Below are positions 54,583 to 63,987 of a stretch of 64,000 bases of DNA, in pieces. The stretch comes from Flavobacterium notoginsengisoli (GTDB lineage Bacteria > Bacteroidota > Bacteroidia > Flavobacteriales > Flavobacteriaceae): the NCBI RefSeq assembly GCF_014207905.1, contig NZ_JACHLB010000001.1, positions 372,001 to 436,000 of the forward strand. The letters run 5' to 3'. The notes beneath the pieces are model-generated. The model was given only the letters and a program-made list of their open reading frames with translations, had not been told where the DNA came from and ran no database searches. Numbering within the stretch: position 1 is the first letter of the stretch; every line of letters starts with the position of its first letter. The position numbers were made by a program, and so were the translations under genes.

Positions 54583-54590
54583 TAAATTTG
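54583..54590 (+). promoter_or_regulatory. putative -7 element (TAnnTTTG) of the fumarase gene
   Basis: TAAATTTG, 18 nt before the ATG, followed by an A-run of about ten bases that makes up the short leader. Confidence 0.45.
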
Positions 54591-54608
54591 TAAAAAAAAA
54601 ACAAAGCA

Positions 54609-56213
54609 ATGATTGATTTTATATACCAAGATCCTTATCCGATCTTAAAGGACGATACGCAGTATCGCAAAATCACCTCAGATTTTGTGAAAGTGGAGCA
54701 ATTTGGAGAACGTGAAGTTTTAACTGTTGATCCAAAAGGTTTAGAGTTACTGGCTGAAGAAGCTTTAACCGATGTGTCTTTTATGCTTAGAACGACACAT
54801 TTACAAAAACTAAGAAAAATTCTAGACGATCCAGAAGCTACAGACAATGATCGTTTTGTTGCTTATAATTTGCTTCAAAATGCTTCGGTTGCTGCCGAAG
54901 GTCAATTACCAAGTTGCCAGGATACCGGAACGGCAATTGTAATGGCTAAAAAAGGAGAAAGCATCTTTACGGGTGTTGATGATGCCGAATGGTTAAGCCG
55001 AGGAATTTTTAATACTTACCAAAAAAGAAACTTACGTTATTCGCAGATTGTTCCAATTTCGATGTTCGAAGAAAAGAATTCTGGTTCAAATCTTCCTGCT
55101 CAAATCGATATTTATGCTAAAAAAGGAACTTCTTACGACTTTTTGTTTATGGCAAAAGGAGGAGGATCTGCTAACAAAACCTATTTATATCAGCAGACTA
55201 AATCTTTGTTGAATGAAAAATCATTAGATGAATTTATCCGCACCAAAATTAAAGATTTAGGAACTTCTGCTTGTCCTCCATATCACTTAGCTTTAGTAAT
55301 CGGTGGAACTTCTGCCGAGGCGAACTTAAGTGCTGTTAAAAAAGCATCCGCAGGATATTATGACAATCTTCCAACTACAGGAAACATGGCTGGTCAGGCT
55401 TTTCGTGATCACGAATGGGAAGAACGTGTTCAGAAAATCTGTCAGGAAAGCGCAATCGGAGCGCAGTTTGGCGGAAAATACTTTACGCATGACGTTCGTG
55501 TAATTCGTTTACCACGTCACGCAGCTTCTTGTCCAGTTGGATTGGGAGTTTCTTGTTCTGCAGATAGAAACATTAAAGGAAAAATTACTAAAGACGGAAT
55601 CTTCGTTGAACAGTTAGAAGTTAATCCGAAACAATTTTTACCAGAAACTGCTCCACATTTAGAAGCTCCTGTAGAAATTGATTTAGATCAGCCAATGGCC
55701 GATATTTTAGCAAAATTGTCTCAATATCCAGTTAAAACACGTTTAAAACTAAACGGAACTGTAATTGTTGCCCGAGATATTGCTCACGCAAAAATCAAAG
55801 AATTATTAGACGCTGGAAAACCAATGCCTGATTATTTCAAAAATCACCCTGTTTATTACGCTGGCCCAGCTAAAACACCAGACGGAATGGCTTCTGGAAG
55901 TTTTGGACCAACAACTGCGGGACGTATGGACGTTTATGTAGATGAATTCCAAAAAAATGGCGGAAGTATGATTATGCTCGCTAAAGGAAACCGTACCAAA
56001 CAAGTTACAGATGCTTGCAACAAATACGGAGGTTTCTATTTAGGTTCTATTGGAGGTCCAGCTGCTATTTTAGCTCAAGACAATATCTTAAAAGTAGAAG
56101 TTGTTGACTTTGAAGAATTAGGAATGGAAGCTGTTCGTAAAATTACCGTAAAAGATTTCCCAGCATTTATCATTACGGATGATAAAGGAAATGACTTTTT
56201 TGCTAACCTATAA
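54609..56213 (+). CDS. fumA: class I fumarate hydratase
   Basis: TCA-cycle enzyme interconverting fumarate and malate, with an oxygen-labile 4Fe-4S cluster. 534 residues, the two-domain single-chain form (E. coli FumA/B is 548). Cys-containing cluster motifs are at [16 protein letters not shown] and [12 protein letters not shown] (cluster Cys in the first two and third); the C-terminal domain has [15 protein letters not shown] and [12 protein letters not shown] see the cluster cysteines in place. Monocistronic, followed by a repeat element. Confidence 0.94.
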   Translation: MIDFIYQDPYPILKDDTQYRKITSDFVKVEQFGEREVLTVDPKGLELLAEEALTDVSFMLRTTHLQKLRKILDDPEATDNDRFVAYNLLQNASVAAEGQLPSCQDTGTAIVMAKKGESIFTGVDDAEWLSRGIFNTYQKRNLRYSQIVPISMFEEKNSGSNLPAQIDIYAKKGTSYDFLFMAKGGGSANKTYLYQQTKSLLNEKSLDEFIRTKIKDLGTSACPPYHLALVIGGTSAEANLSAVKKASAGYYDNLPTTGNMAGQAFRDHEWEERVQKICQESAIGAQFGGKYFTHDVRVIRLPRHAASCPVGLGVSCSADRNIKGKITKDGIFVEQLEVNPKQFLPETAPHLEAPVEIDLDQPMADILAKLSQYPVKTRLKLNGTVIVARDIAHAKIKELLDAGKPMPDYFKNHPVYYAGPAKTPDGMASGSFGPTTAGRMDVYVDEFQKNGGSMIMLAKGNRTKQVTDACNKYGGFYLGSIGGPAAILAQDNILKVEVVDFEELGMEAVRKITVKDFPAFIITDDKGNDFFANL

Positions 56214-56217
56214 TTTC

Positions 56218-56332
56218 TTGCCACAAAGGCGCTAAGACGCTAAGTTTTGTTTAAGTATAGAAATAAAGAAACCGCTCTTTTGAGCGGTTTTATTTTTATA
56301 AAAAACTTTGTGTCTTAGCGCCTTTGTGGCAA
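56218..56332. repeat. gene-end palindrome with inner hairpin
   Basis: Left arm 56218-56244 (TTGCCACAAAGGCGCTAAGACGC) and right arm 56304-56332 (GTCTTAGCGCCTTTGTGGCAA) pair over more than 20 nt. The inner hairpin AACCGCTC-TTTT-GAGCGGTT (56270-56289) lies between. Same family as 8681 and 59472. Between the convergent fumarase and PAS genes. Confidence 0.85.
56269..56290. terminator. bidirectional terminator between fumarase and PAS gene
   Basis: AAACCGCTC-TTTT-GAGCGGTTT, 9-bp stem, followed by TATTTTTAT on one side and preceded by AAATAAAG on the other. Confidence 0.85.
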
Positions 56333-56333
56333 A

Positions 56334-56834
56334 TCAAGCACTTAAGTCCTGTTTTTCAAAAGCTATAAAATGTGAAATTTCTCCTTTTAGATTATAAACT
56401 GGCGAAGCATCAATTTTACATTTATATGTATTTCCGTTTTTTCTATAATTTTCAAGCGTTTTCACAAAAGAAACCCTCTTTTTTATAGCCTCTTTAATTT
56501 CTTTTAAATCCTTTTTGGAGGTTGCTGGTCCCTGAAACATTTTTGGCGTTTTACCTAAAATTTCATCTGCTTTAAAACCAGTCATTTTTTTTATTCCGCT
56601 TGACGCGAAAACTATTTTCAATTCCAAATCAGTAATAACAACAACTTCTTCTTTAATTCTTTCTTTAATATTAAGCTTTTTATCATCCCAGATAAACTGA
56701 TTCGAAATTTCATTTAGTTTTTCCAAATCTACAGTCAATGCTTTCAATTCATTAACGTACTCATAATGAAAGTCCCAAGATAAAATTGGAACTGAATTTC
56801 GTTGTAAAAAATCGTCAGAGTTAGTATTTTTCAT
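56334..56834 (-). CDS. stand-alone PAS domain protein
   Basis: 166 residues, cytosolic. Residues about 55-160 form a PAS fold: VVITDLELKIVFASSGIKKMTGFKADEILGK, FQGPATSKKDLKEI and NYRKNGNTYKCKIDASPVYN. The GxNCR motif of LOV flavin-binding PAS domains is replaced by KMFQGPATS, so photochemistry of the LOV type is not expected. There is no kinase or cyclase domain. It could bind a ligand or a partner kinase. Ends at the gene-end palindrome. (Cited in pieces from residues 66, 98 and 130.). Confidence 0.85.
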   Translation of the reverse strand: MKNTNSDDFLQRNSVPILSWDFHYEYVNELKALTVDLEKLNEISNQFIWDDKKLNIKERIKEEVVVITDLELKIVFASSGIKKMTGFKADEILGKTPKMFQGPATSKKDLKEIKEAIKKRVSFVKTLENYRKNGNTYKCKIDASPVYNLKGEISHFIAFEKQDLSA

Positions 56835-56934
56835 AATAAACTTTTTAGATAATCGACAAAACTTTACTCAAAGATAGAAGAAAAATCTTGTTATTGAATA
56901 TTGTAACTCTCATTTTTTACGGGTAAATCTGTTA

Positions 56935-58017
56935 TCAAAACGTAAATTTTAATTGGACTACTACAGCTTTTTTTATTTCATTATTCAAATTACTTAATGA
57001 AATGCCTAATAATCTAACCGAATCTTTCATTTTTTCTTGATATAACAGCTCTTGAATATTCTCCATAATTAATTTTTTATCTGAAATAAAATAAGGCAAT
57101 GTTTTACTTCTGGTCTGCTGAGAAAAATCACTGTATTTAATTTTTAAAGTAATTGTTTTACCCGAAAGTTTGTGGCGTTCTAAGCGTTTTTCTAAAGAAG
57201 CTGCTATTCTTTCCAATTGTTCCAACATAAAAATCTCAGAAGATAAGTTGACATCAAAAGTATGTTCTGCCGCGACCGACTTAGTAATTCTAGAAGATTT
57301 CACTTCACTATTATGAATGCCTCGAACTACGTTATAATAAAAAGCGCCCGATTTTCCGAAATGTTTTTCAAGGAATTCTAACGATTTGCTTTTCAAATCT
57401 GTTCCAGTAAAAATTCCTAACTGATACATTTTTTCTGTAGTTACTTTTCCAACGCCATAAAATTTCCGAATTGGCAATTCTTCTAGAAATGCTTCCACTT
57501 CATCAGGATTAACAGTCTTTTGTCCGTTTGGCTTATTGTAATCGCTGGCAATTTTAGCAACAAATTTATTGATTGAAATTCCTGCAGAGGCAGTCAAACC
57601 AACTTCATTAAAAATTCTTAATCGAATTTCCTCAGCCAGTAAACTTGCGCTCGGATTCCCTTTTTTATTATTTGTAACATCCAAATAAGCTTCGTCAAGC
57701 GAAAGAGGCTCAACTAAATCGGTATATTCATTGAAGATTTTATGAATTTTGGATGAAATCTCTTTATAACGATCAAATCGAGGTCTGACAAAAATAATTT
57801 CTGGGCAATATTTTTTAGCCAAAACACCGCTGATGGCACTTCTAACACCGAACTTTCTTGCCTCGTAACTCGCTGCAGAAACCACTCCTCTATTTTCTGA
57901 ACCTCCAACTGCCACAGGTTTTCCGCGCAATTCCGGATTATCCATCTGCTCCACCGATGCGTAAAAAGCATCCATATCGATGTGAATAATTTTGCGATAT
58001 GTTGGTGTGTCTGACAT
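56935..58017 (-). CDS. dinB: DNA polymerase IV
   Basis: Y-family translesion polymerase. 360 residues. Catalytic acids are Asp14 (HIDMDAFYASVE) and Asp108-Glu109 (SLDEAYLD); the helix-hairpin-helix IRKFYGVGKVT and a little-finger domain (about 245-345) follow. The C-terminus (VVVQLKF TF) resembles but does not exactly match the beta-clamp motif QLxLF. A TAAATTTG promoter-like element at 58022-58029 on the minus strand sits so close to the ATG that a leaderless start is possible. Confidence 0.94.
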   Translation of the reverse strand: MSDTPTYRKIIHIDMDAFYASVEQMDNPELRGKPVAVGGSENRGVVSAASYEARKFGVRSAISGVLAKKYCPEIIFVRPRFDRYKEISSKIHKIFNEYTDLVEPLSLDEAYLDVTNNKKGNPSASLLAEEIRLRIFNEVGLTASAGISINKFVAKIASDYNKPNGQKTVNPDEVEAFLEELPIRKFYGVGKVTTEKMYQLGIFTGTDLKSKSLEFLEKHFGKSGAFYYNVVRGIHNSEVKSSRITKSVAAEHTFDVNLSSEIFMLEQLERIAASLEKRLERHKLSGKTITLKIKYSDFSQQTRSKTLPYFISDKKLIMENIQELLYQEKMKDSVRLLGISLSNLNNEIKKAVVVQLKFTF

Positions 58018-58124
58018 TTTGCAAATTTACATTGGAAAGCAATAAAAAAGCACTGTAAATAGTTATAAATAGTATCAATTTTTAAAGAATATAAATTAGG
58101 TGAGTGCAAACCAATAATTCTTTT

Positions 58125-58132
58125 TATTTTTG
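58125..58132 (+). promoter_or_regulatory. putative -7 element (TAnnTTTG) of the phosphoesterase gene
   Basis: TATTTTTG, 24 nt before the ATG at 58157. Confidence 0.4.
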
Positions 58133-58156
58133 TTCTTCTACTCGAAAAATTAAATA

Positions 58157-58891
58157 ATGCGAACATTTGTTATAGGTGACATTCATGGCGGATTACTTGC
58201 ACTGGAACAAGTGTTGGAAAGAGCCGAAGTTACTACCGAAGATACCCTAATCTTTTTGGGCGATTATGTTGACGGCTGGAGCCAGTCTGTTGAAGTGATT
58301 GACTATTTGATTGATTTAAAAAGCAAACAAAACTGCATCTGCATAAGAGGAAATCACGATCAGCTAGCGTTAGATTGGCTAGAAGATCGAAATGACGATT
58401 TTGATGAAGAAATGTGGTACAAACATGGCGGAAAAGCTACTGTTGAAGGATATGCCAAAATATCTCCAGAAAAAAAGAGAACTCATATAGAATTTTTAGA
58501 AAGTCTTCAAGATTATTATCTTGATGATCAAAACCGTTTATTTGTTCATGCCGGTTTCACCAATTTAAATGGCGTAAAATGGGAATATTTTCCGAAATTA
58601 TTTTATTGGGACAGAACACTTTGGGAGTCTGCACTTGCTTTGGATCCTAATTTAAAAGAAGACGACTTACACTATCCTAAAAGATTTACCGTTTATAAAG
58701 AAGTTTATATTGGTCATACGCCTGTAACCAGAATTGGAAAAACGGTTCCGATAAATAAAGCTTGTGTTTGGAATGTAGATACAGGCGCGGCATTTAGAGG
58801 TCCACTTACAATTTTGAACGTTGATACCAAGGAATATTGGCAAAGTGAGCCATTAAACGAATTGTATTTTAATGAAAAAGGTAGGAATTAA
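58157..58891 (+). CDS. PPP-type metallophosphoesterase
   Basis: 244 residues, cytosolic. Metal ligands are Asp8 and His10 (GDIHGG), Asp36 (GDYVDGW), Asn66 and His67 (GNHDQ), and later His (HAGF and GHTPV). This is the serine/threonine protein phosphatase PP2A-like/ApaH-like fold. Substrates may be phosphoproteins or dinucleoside polyphosphates; sequence does not decide. Single gene, divergent from dinB. Confidence 0.9.
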   Translation: MRTFVIGDIHGGLLALEQVLERAEVTTEDTLIFLGDYVDGWSQSVEVIDYLIDLKSKQNCICIRGNHDQLALDWLEDRNDDFDEEMWYKHGGKATVEGYAKISPEKKRTHIEFLESLQDYYLDDQNRLFVHAGFTNLNGVKWEYFPKLFYWDRTLWESALALDPNLKEDDLHYPKRFTVYKEVYIGHTPVTRIGKTVPINKACVWNVDTGAAFRGPLTILNVDTKEYWQSEPLNELYFNEKGRN

Positions 58892-58941
58892 TTTATTTAA
58901 AAATTAAATTTGTCCCGCAAAATAATTAATATTTAAAGTTT

Positions 58942-59460
58942 ATGAAAAAAGTTATTACACTCTTGTTTTTAGTATCATTCGGATTTATCAATGCTCAAAA
59001 AGCTTTTACTGGTAAAGGTGACACGAGAGTAAACGTTGGTGCTAATCTTCAAGATGGTGGTTCTGGAATTCAGGGCTCTGTAGATTTTGGTTTAGGAGAA
59101 AATTTCTCATTTGGTTTTGTTGCTAATTACTTACTTGGTGCAGATGATCGTAATATTTATGTGAACAACCAAATTCAAACAAGAACTCCAGATTTTGGCG
59201 ATCGCTTTGATGCAAAAGCAAGAATTAATGCTAATTTGAGTAGTGTTATTGGAGTAGAACAATTAGATATTTATCCAGGTCTAAGCTTAGGACTTCGTAA
59301 TTTTGGCGGACACGTTGGTGGTCGTTACTTTTTTACAGACGGATTTGGTGTTTTCACAGAAATCGGATTCCCAATTGCAAAATACAGCAGTGATAATGGA
59401 GTATTTGATAAGTTAAATAATCAAGCTACTTTTAGTTTAGGAGCTTCGTTTAATTTATAA
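58942..59460 (+). CDS. small outer-membrane beta-barrel protein
   Basis: 172 residues with signal peptide MKKVITLLFLVSFGFINAQ. The rest is about eight amphipathic strands ending in a C-terminal Phe-containing strand (FSLGASFNL), e.g. NFSFGFVANYLLG and GLSLGLRNFGGHVGGRYFF. It resembles small outer-membrane barrels (a DUF6646-like family) rather than OmpA, with no periplasmic domain. Its role is unknown. Followed by a gene-end palindrome. Confidence 0.82.
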   Translation: MKKVITLLFLVSFGFINAQKAFTGKGDTRVNVGANLQDGGSGIQGSVDFGLGENFSFGFVANYLLGADDRNIYVNNQIQTRTPDFGDRFDAKARINANLSSVIGVEQLDIYPGLSLGLRNFGGHVGGRYFFTDGFGVFTEIGFPIAKYSSDNGVFDKLNNQATFSLGASFNL

Positions 59461-59471
59461 TTCTTTGTTGT

Positions 59472-59585
59472 TTGCCGCGAAGGCGCTAAGTCACAAAGTT
59501 TTTTTAGATAGAAAAACCGCCTTATTGGGCGGTTTTTTTTATTTATTTTAGAAATTCGCTTTGAGTCTTTGTGCCTTTGTGGCAA
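59472..59585. repeat. gene-end palindrome with inner terminator
   Basis: Left arm 59472-59498 (TTGCCGCGAAGGCGCTAAGT...) and right arm 59559-59585 (...TTTGTGCCTTTGTGGCAA) pair imperfectly. Same family and same position between convergent genes as 56218 and 8681. Confidence 0.82.
59512..59538. terminator. terminator between barrel protein gene and scoB
   Basis: AAAAACCGCC-TTATT-GGGCGGTTTTTTTT, 9-bp stem with one extra G, T-run of eight on the plus strand and A-run on the minus strand. Confidence 0.88.
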
Positions 59586-59591
59586 TACTTT

Positions 59592-60248
59592 TTAGATTAA
59601 CATCTCAGGAATTTCTCCTTCAATAATCAAATCAGCTTCAGTTGATGCGATGATGTGATCGACTGAGACGCCTGGCGCTCGTTCTAAGAGCTTAAAACCT
59701 TTTTCTGTTACTTCGAGAACCGCAAGCTCCGTTACGACCTTTTTAACGCATCCTACGCCTGTTAATGGCAAAGTACATCTTTTTAAGATTTTAGATTCTC
59801 CTGCTTTGTTCACATGCATCATTGCTACGATAATATTTTCGGCGGAAGCCACCAAATCCATCGCGCCTCCCATTCCTTTTACCATTTTGCCTGGAATTTT
59901 CCAATTGGCAATATCTCCATTTTCTGAAACTTCCATTGCACCCAAAATAGTTAAATCAACTTTCTGGCTTCGAATCATTCCGAAACTAAATGCCGAATCA
60001 AAGAAACTGGCGCCCGGAAGCGTCGTAATAGTTTGTTTTCCTGCGTTGATAATATCGGCATCTTCTTCGCCCTCAAAAGGAAAAGGTCCCATTCCGAGAA
60101 CTCCATTTTCACTTTGGAATTCAACTGCTATATCTTCTCTAACGTAATTTGCAACCAAAGTTGGAATTCCGATGCCAAGATTTACGAAATATCGGTCTTT
60201 TACCTCTTTTGCAATTCGTTTTGCTATATCTTCTTTACTAAGTGCCAT
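59592..60248 (-). CDS. scoB: 3-oxoacid CoA-transferase subunit B
   Basis: Beta subunit of succinyl-CoA:3-ketoacid CoA-transferase, which activates acetoacetate and is used in ketone body and branched-chain or fatty-acid catabolism. 218 residues. The active-site Glu47 lies in FQSENGVLGMG; YFVNLGIGIPTLVANYV precedes it and GGAMDLVASA follows. It is downstream of scoA by 78 nt, in the gap of which lie AATTATCTAATT-type inverted repeats. Confidence 0.95.
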   Translation of the reverse strand: MALSKEDIAKRIAKEVKDRYFVNLGIGIPTLVANYVREDIAVEFQSENGVLGMGPFPFEGEEDADIINAGKQTITTLPGASFFDSAFSFGMIRSQKVDLTILGAMEVSENGDIANWKIPGKMVKGMGGAMDLVASAENIIVAMMHVNKAGESKILKRCTLPLTGVGCVKKVVTELAVLEVTEKGFKLLERAPGVSVDHIIASTEADLIIEGEIPEMLI

Positions 60249-60326
60249 AATTTAATGTGTCAATTAGAGAATTTGATAATTAGATAATTCAAAAAAATTA
60301 TCTAATTGCCTCATTATCTCAATTAT
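60249..60326. repeat. AT-rich AATTATCTAATT repeats in the scoA-scoB gap
   Basis: Alternating ATAATTAGATAATT and AATTATCTAATT words (at least five) that can pair. The gap is unusual for a two-subunit enzyme operon and may attenuate scoB relative to scoA (inference). Confidence 0.6.
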
Positions 60327-61028
60327 CTAATTTTTAACTCTTACTGTACGTTGTTCAATTCTCTTTTCAAATTTCTCTCCTTGAAAAATACGCTGCACCA
60401 TAATTCCCGGAATATGAATCTGATTTGGATCTAAAGAACCAACTGGAACTAATTCTTCAACTTCTGCAATTGTAATTCTACCTGCACCAGCCATACACGC
60501 ATTGAAGTTTCTCGCCGTTCCTTTAAAGATTAAATTTCCTGCTTCGTCACCTTTCCATGCTTTTACTATAGCAAAATCAGCTTTAAAAGCTTCTTCCATG
60601 ATATGCATTTTCCCGTTGAACTCACGCGCTTCTTTTCCTTCAGCTACTTCTGTTCCATATCCTGCTGGTGTAAAGAAAGCAGGAATTCCAGCTTGAGCTG
60701 CACGACAGCGTTCTGCTAAAGTTCCTTGAGGCGTCAATTCAACTTCTAATTCTCCAGAAAGCATCTGACGCTCAAACTCGGCATTTTCTCCCACATAAGA
60801 AGAAATCATTTTTTTGATTTGCTTTTTCTGAAGCAATAATCCTAAACCAAAATCATCTACTCCTGCATTATTCGAAATACAAGTTAAATCTGAAATTGAT
60901 GTATTTACTAAAGCCGCAATTGTATTTTCAGGAATTCCACACAATCCAAAACCGCCAAACATAATTGTCATCTTGCTTTCAATTCCCTGAATAGCCTCCT
61001 GAACACTGTTTACTTTTTTTGTTATCAT
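60327..61028 (-). CDS. scoA: 3-oxoacid CoA-transferase subunit A
   Basis: Alpha subunit of the CoA-transferase, forming a heterodimer or heterotetramer with ScoB. 233 residues. The CoA-binding glycine loop [10 protein letters not shown] is at about 25-34; further family stretches are [26 protein letters not shown] and [17 protein letters not shown]. The first gene of the pair. The region before it to the PBP gene is AT-rich and holds a short inverted repeat CCCTTTAC...GTAAAGGG near 61128-61160, probably the terminator of the PBP gene. Confidence 0.95.
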   Translation of the reverse strand: MITKKVNSVQEAIQGIESKMTIMFGGFGLCGIPENTIAALVNTSISDLTCISNNAGVDDFGLGLLLQKKQIKKMISSYVGENAEFERQMLSGELEVELTPQGTLAERCRAAQAGIPAFFTPAGYGTEVAEGKEAREFNGKMHIMEEAFKADFAIVKAWKGDEAGNLIFKGTARNFNACMAGAGRITIAEVEELVPVGSLDPNQIHIPGIMVQRIFQGEKFEKRIEQRTVRVKN

Positions 61029-61127
61029 AACAAACTATCTTTATTGCTGTATATTTTTGATAAAAATAAGATTTTTAGATTAAATTATAACGATTTCGTA
61101 AAAAATAAAACCAAAATAAAAATCCCT

Positions 61128-61160
61128 TTACTAATCTTAAAAAAGAGTCGTAAAGGGATA
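61128..61160 (-). terminator. terminator of the class A PBP gene
   Basis: ATCCCTTTAC near 61125-61134 pairs with GTAAAGGGAT near 61150-61159, spaced by about 15 nt including AATCTTAAAAAAGAGTC; it lies 35 nt after the PBP stop. Confidence 0.6.
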
Positions 61161-61193
61161 AAATTTAATTAGATATAAATTATTGCAACATTG

Positions 61194-63497
61194 TTACAAT
61201 GCAAATTCATCTGTATTTTGTTCGGTTTGTGTGGTATCTTTTACAACAGCTGGCCTTTGATAGCAATCAACTTTTATAGAAAGGTTTGCAGGACGTTCAA
61301 ACTCTCCTTTCGAAATCTGAAGGTCTTTGTCCGCATAACATTTCTTCATGAAATAACCCCAAACTGGTAAAGCTGCAGTCGCACCTTGCCCGTAAGTTAA
61401 ACTTTTGAAACGAGCCGAACGATCTTCACATCCAACCCATACTCCTGTAACTAAGTTCGGAACCATTCCCATAAACCAACCATCTGATTGATTTTGCGTT
61501 GTACCCGTTTTACCTGCTATAGGATTTGTAAACATATATGGATAACCTGTCCAACGATTATCTCCACTTCCGCCGCCTTGAGTACGTAAACGCACACCAG
61601 AACCACTTTCTGTAACTCCTTGAAGTAATTTAATTACAGCAAAAGCAATATCTTTATTTAAAACGTCATGAGACTCCGGAATTGGTTCGTAAATAACCTC
61701 TCCGCTTTTGTTTTCAATTCTGCTCAAAAACTGTGGTTTTACATAAACACCTTGGTTGGCAAATGTACTGTATGCCGCAACCATATCTTCAACTGTAATA
61801 TCAACCGCTCCTAAAGCAATTGAAGGCTGAACTGGAATTTCTGTTTTTACTCCCAATTTTTTAGTCAATTCTACAACAGCTTCTGGACTTGTTCTATCAA
61901 TTAATTTAGCCGAAACCGTATTAATCGAAGCTGCTAAAGCTTGTTTCAAGGTTACCATTCCTCTGTATCGGTAATCAGAGTTTCTAGGTTCCCAATCTTC
62001 TGTTACGTGGTGACGTCCTTTGTGAATCATAAATGGTCCGTCAAGAATAGAATCGCAAGGTGACATATTCAATTCTTCAATTGCCGTTGCATAAACAAAA
62101 GGTTTGAAAGTAGAACCTACTTGTCTTGCCCCTTGTCCTACGTGATCGTATTGAAAGTATTTATAGTTAATTCCTCCAACCCAAGCTTTAATTGCTCCTG
62201 TTTGCGGCTCCATAGCCATTAAACCAGATTGCAAAAAGTGTTTGTAATAACGAATAGAATCTAATGGAGTCATTATGGTATCACGCTCGCCTTTCCAAGT
62301 AAAGACGCGCATTTTTGTTTTTACTTTGAAAGAAGCAATAATATCATCTTCACTTTTATCCATTTCTTTCATCTGAGCCCAGCGCACTGAATTTTTCATT
62401 GCCTGCATGATGATTCGATCTGTTTCTGCTTGAGTGATATTTACGAAAGGAGCATTTTTATTGGTTTTCTGTTCAATAAAAAACTGCTGTTGTAGGTTTT
62501 TCATGTGTTCAGAAACTGCTTCCTCTGCATAAGATTGCATTCTAGAATCGATAGTAGTGTAAATTTTCAAACCATCTTTATAAATATCGTATTCCGATCC
62601 GTCTGGTTTTTTATTTTCTGTAACCCATTTTTTCATGTAATCACGAAGATACTCTCTAAAATAAGTTGCCATACCTTCACGGTGGCTTTCTAATTTAAAC
62701 TTTAAAGTAATCGGAAGCTGCTGCAATCTTTCTTTTTCAGATTCTGAAATCATTTTAGCTTTTGCCATTTGAGACAAAACCACATTACGACGATTCTTTA
62801 CACCTTCTGGATTTCTTACTGGATTATATAATCCTGAGTTTTTGAACATTCCCACTAAAATAGCCGATTCATCCACTGTTAAATCTTTAGGATCTTTAGA
62901 AAAATACGTTTGAGCAGCAGAACTCACTCCAACAGAATAATTTCCGAAATCGTAAACGTTGCAGTACATCGCTAAGATTTCATTTTTGGTATATTGTCTT
63001 TCTAGACGAATGGCAATAATCCATTCTTTTATTTTTTGTACAATTCTAAAAGGAAGAAATTTTGAACCTTCACCGTGAAATAATTGTTTTGCAAGCTGCT
63101 GCGTTAAGGTACTTGCTCCACCATTTGTTCCTAAACTAAAAACTGCTCTAAGCGTTCCACGTCCGTCAATTCCTGAATGCTCGTAGAATCGCGCATCTTC
63201 AGTTGCCACTAAAGCTTCAACTAAATTTTTAGGTAAATCTGAGTATTTTAATTGTGAACGATTGGTTTTAAAATACTTACCAATTACAACTCCATCAGAT
63301 GAAATAATTTCTGTTGCGAGGTTTGAATCTGGATTTTCTAAGTCTTCAAATGAAGGCATAGAACCAAATAATCCCCATGAAGCAAATAAAAAGAAGGCTA
63401 AAATCCCTAATAACGTATAGGCAAAAACGCGCCAGAATTTCTTTTTATAATAATTAATATCCTTATTTGATTGATTGTTTTTCTTAGTAGCAGCCAT
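61194..63497 (-). CDS. class A penicillin-binding protein
   Basis: 767-residue bifunctional peptidoglycan synthase. One membrane anchor (about 24-43). The GT51 domain has Glu100 in VATEDARFYEHSG, GGASTLTQQLAKQL and NVYDFGNYSVG. The transpeptidase domain has SxxK in QVGSTFKPF (about 460), SxN in AASINT and KTGTT (about 660), all intact. C-terminal tail polar. 10 nt after gldH, so a single transcript. It is PBP1A-like, distinct from the AsmA-GT51 fusion that lacks a transpeptidase. Confidence 0.95.
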   Translation of the reverse strand: MAATKKNNQSNKDINYYKKKFWRVFAYTLLGILAFFLFASWGLFGSMPSFEDLENPDSNLATEIISSDGVVIGKYFKTNRSQLKYSDLPKNLVEALVATEDARFYEHSGIDGRGTLRAVFSLGTNGGASTLTQQLAKQLFHGEGSKFLPFRIVQKIKEWIIAIRLERQYTKNEILAMYCNVYDFGNYSVGVSSAAQTYFSKDPKDLTVDESAILVGMFKNSGLYNPVRNPEGVKNRRNVVLSQMAKAKMISESEKERLQQLPITLKFKLESHREGMATYFREYLRDYMKKWVTENKKPDGSEYDIYKDGLKIYTTIDSRMQSYAEEAVSEHMKNLQQQFFIEQKTNKNAPFVNITQAETDRIIMQAMKNSVRWAQMKEMDKSEDDIIASFKVKTKMRVFTWKGERDTIMTPLDSIRYYKHFLQSGLMAMEPQTGAIKAWVGGINYKYFQYDHVGQGARQVGSTFKPFVYATAIEELNMSPCDSILDGPFMIHKGRHHVTEDWEPRNSDYRYRGMVTLKQALAASINTVSAKLIDRTSPEAVVELTKKLGVKTEIPVQPSIALGAVDITVEDMVAAYSTFANQGVYVKPQFLSRIENKSGEVIYEPIPESHDVLNKDIAFAVIKLLQGVTESGSGVRLRTQGGGSGDNRWTGYPYMFTNPIAGKTGTTQNQSDGWFMGMVPNLVTGVWVGCEDRSARFKSLTYGQGATAALPVWGYFMKKCYADKDLQISKGEFERPANLSIKVDCYQRPAVVKDTTQTEQNTDEFAL

Positions 63498-63507
63498 AAC
63501 TATTTAT

Positions 63508-63987
63508 CTAATCTTTTTGTTCTATTCTAAAACCAACGTCTGTAATTCCTTCTAAAGCTTCAACTCCAGGTATTTTTCCTGATTGTCTAACGGCTTGTTT
63601 GATATGAACTTTGTATTTTCCTTTAAACTTCACATCTTCTTTGTAATACAATTTACTTTCTTTAATATCAGTAAATCCATTTCCTAACAAAGTCCCATCT
63701 GGTGCCGCCATCTGATACTGCAAGGTGTCGACTTTTGTAAATCCGCTTGGTGTTTCTATGGCAACAATTAAGAACAAATTATTAAACGGATAATTGTTGT
63801 TGTCTCTTATATTCACAAACAAATTGTACTTTTTTGTAGAATCTAAAACTGGCAAATCAAAGCTTACGATGCTGTCTTTGTGCCAAGCACTTCCAACAGA
63901 TTTATACTCATCAAATACTCGCTTTTTATCACAGGAAAAAAGAAGTATTGCCACCAAAAGAAGAATTCCGCTATTTTTTATTCTCAT
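63508..63987 (-). CDS. gldH: gliding-motility lipoprotein GldH
   Basis: 159 residues. SPII signal with lipobox LFSC (Cys19), then SAWHKDSIVSFDLPVLDS, YNLFVNIRDNNNYPFNNLFL and a beta-type domain matching GldH, required for gliding and T9SS-linked surface motility in F. johnsoniae. Full length, with no missing part. 10 nt upstream of the PBP gene on the same strand. Its presence supports a gliding-type Flavobacteriia host. Confidence 0.9.
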   Translation of the reverse strand: MRIKNSGILLLVAILLFSCDKKRVFDEYKSVGSAWHKDSIVSFDLPVLDSTKKYNLFVNIRDNNNYPFNNLFLIVAIETPSGFTKVDTLQYQMAAPDGTLLGNGFTDIKESKLYYKEDVKFKGKYKVHIKQAVRQSGKIPGVEALEGITDVGFRIEQKD

